Source: SIG714 sp045629725
Lineage (GTDB): Bacteria; Bacillota; Clostridia; Oscillospirales; CAG-272
DNA length: 22,361 nucleotides
Assembly (NCBI GenBank): GCA_045629725.1
Contig: JAZQRT010000123.1
Location: 1 to 22,361 of the forward strand
Reading direction: 5' to 3'
Translations under genes and position numbers: made by a program
The notes under the pieces: model-generated
Database searches by the model: none
Told to the model about the DNA's origin: nothing
Seen by the model: only the letters and a program-made list of their open reading frames with translations
Shown here: piece after piece, positions 22,115 to 22,361 of the stretch
Layout: every line of letters starts with the position of its first letter
Position numbering within the stretch: the first letter of the stretch is position 1

Positions 22115-22361
22115 TTATTTTGTTTTTAGTCTTTTTGATATTTTAGGCAAGGTCGCTTTGAAGCTTACGTCAAGGAGAAAATCAACAGCTTCGTCGGGGG
22201 CAGAGCCGTCAAGGCAAACCGAAAGCCAATGGGCTTTGTTCATGTGGTAGGCAGGGTAGATGCCCGTTTCCTGCCAGAAGGAATCAATGATCTCCTGTGA
22301 GCACTTTAAATTGACAATGTCAACGTTTCCGACCTCTTTTATACCAAGCTTACATTTGGGG
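22115..22361 (-). CDS. MmcQ/YjbR-family protein (N-terminus missing)
   Basis: The last 81 residues of a minus-strand gene that enters from the right edge. The pattern around ETGIYPAYHMNKAHWLSVCL, DGSAPDEAVDFLLDVSF matches the C-terminal half of MmcQ/YjbR proteins, small (about 110-120 residue) CyaY-like-fold proteins thought to bind DNA; the molecular role is not settled. The common HWNTV is HWLSV here. The stop is TAA at 22117-22115. About 35 residues are likely missing beyond the window. Confidence 0.85.
   Translation of the reverse strand, partial: PKCKLGIKEVGNVDIVNLKCSQEIIDSFWQETGIYPAYHMNKAHWLSVCLDGSAPDEAVDFLLDVSFKATLPKISKRLKTK

Noticed and set aside
22068..22250. 60-residue plus-strand frame opposite the MmcQ/YjbR-like gene
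   Set aside because: It runs through a terminator hairpin and is antisense to a recognisable protein.

Overview
The window looks like the chromosome of an anaerobic, fermentative Firmicute of the class Clostridia. This rests on the mfd-lipoprotein and rimP-nusA-rnpM-ylxQ-infB gene orders, strong GGAGG ribosome binding sites, a short NusA, two [FeFe]-hydrogenase-family proteins and a lactate dehydrogenase. The genus cannot be read from the sequence. No phage, transposon, CRISPR array, tRNA or rRNA was seen.

Layout from left to right. (1) 1-3928, plus strand: the 3' four fifths of mfd followed by a PrsA/SurA-like lipoprotein. (2) 3982-9564, plus: a sigma-70-type promoter, a small leader hairpin and the translation/transcription operon rimP-nusA-rnpM-ylxQ-infB, ending with a DUF5662 gene and a strong terminator. 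(3) 9628-11558: a YwaF-like membrane protein (minus) and a LysR-type regulator (plus), divergently transcribed from two extended -10 promoters. (4) 11559-12645: an AT-rich leader that can fold in several exclusive ways over the ribosome binding site, then an APH-fold phosphotransferase. (5) 12641-12756: a short stretch with RNA-like structure. (6) 12788-18540, plus: a tight six-gene operon containing two tandem thioredoxin-like [2Fe-2S] ferredoxins, a PAS-containing sensory [FeFe]-hydrogenase-like protein, a SpoIIE-type PP2C phosphatase with an extra C-terminal domain, an L-lactate dehydrogenase-like enzyme and a group B-like [FeFe] hydrogenase. It ends at a bidirectional terminator. (7) 18633-22061, minus: a YtrA-type GntR regulator, an ABC ATPase and two paralogous permeases, with four 9-bp tandem repeats over the regulator's promoter. 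(8) 22071-22361, minus: the 3' end of a MmcQ/YjbR-family gene and its terminator.

The hydrogenase operon is the most interesting part. A hydrogenase fold carrying a PAS domain is translationally overlapped with a Ser/Thr phosphatase, and the same transcript encodes a catalytic-looking hydrogenase and a lactate dehydrogenase. These last two are the two main ways such a cell disposes of reducing equivalents. My inference is a redox- or H2-sensing module that tunes fermentative electron disposal. Sensory hydrogenases next to phosphatases are known in Clostridia. The paired small ferredoxins, the embedded lactate dehydrogenase with arginine at the specificity position, and the His-for-Pro change in the sensor's first H-cluster motif are the less ordinary parts. 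No hydrogenase maturation genes and no phosphatase target gene lie in the window.
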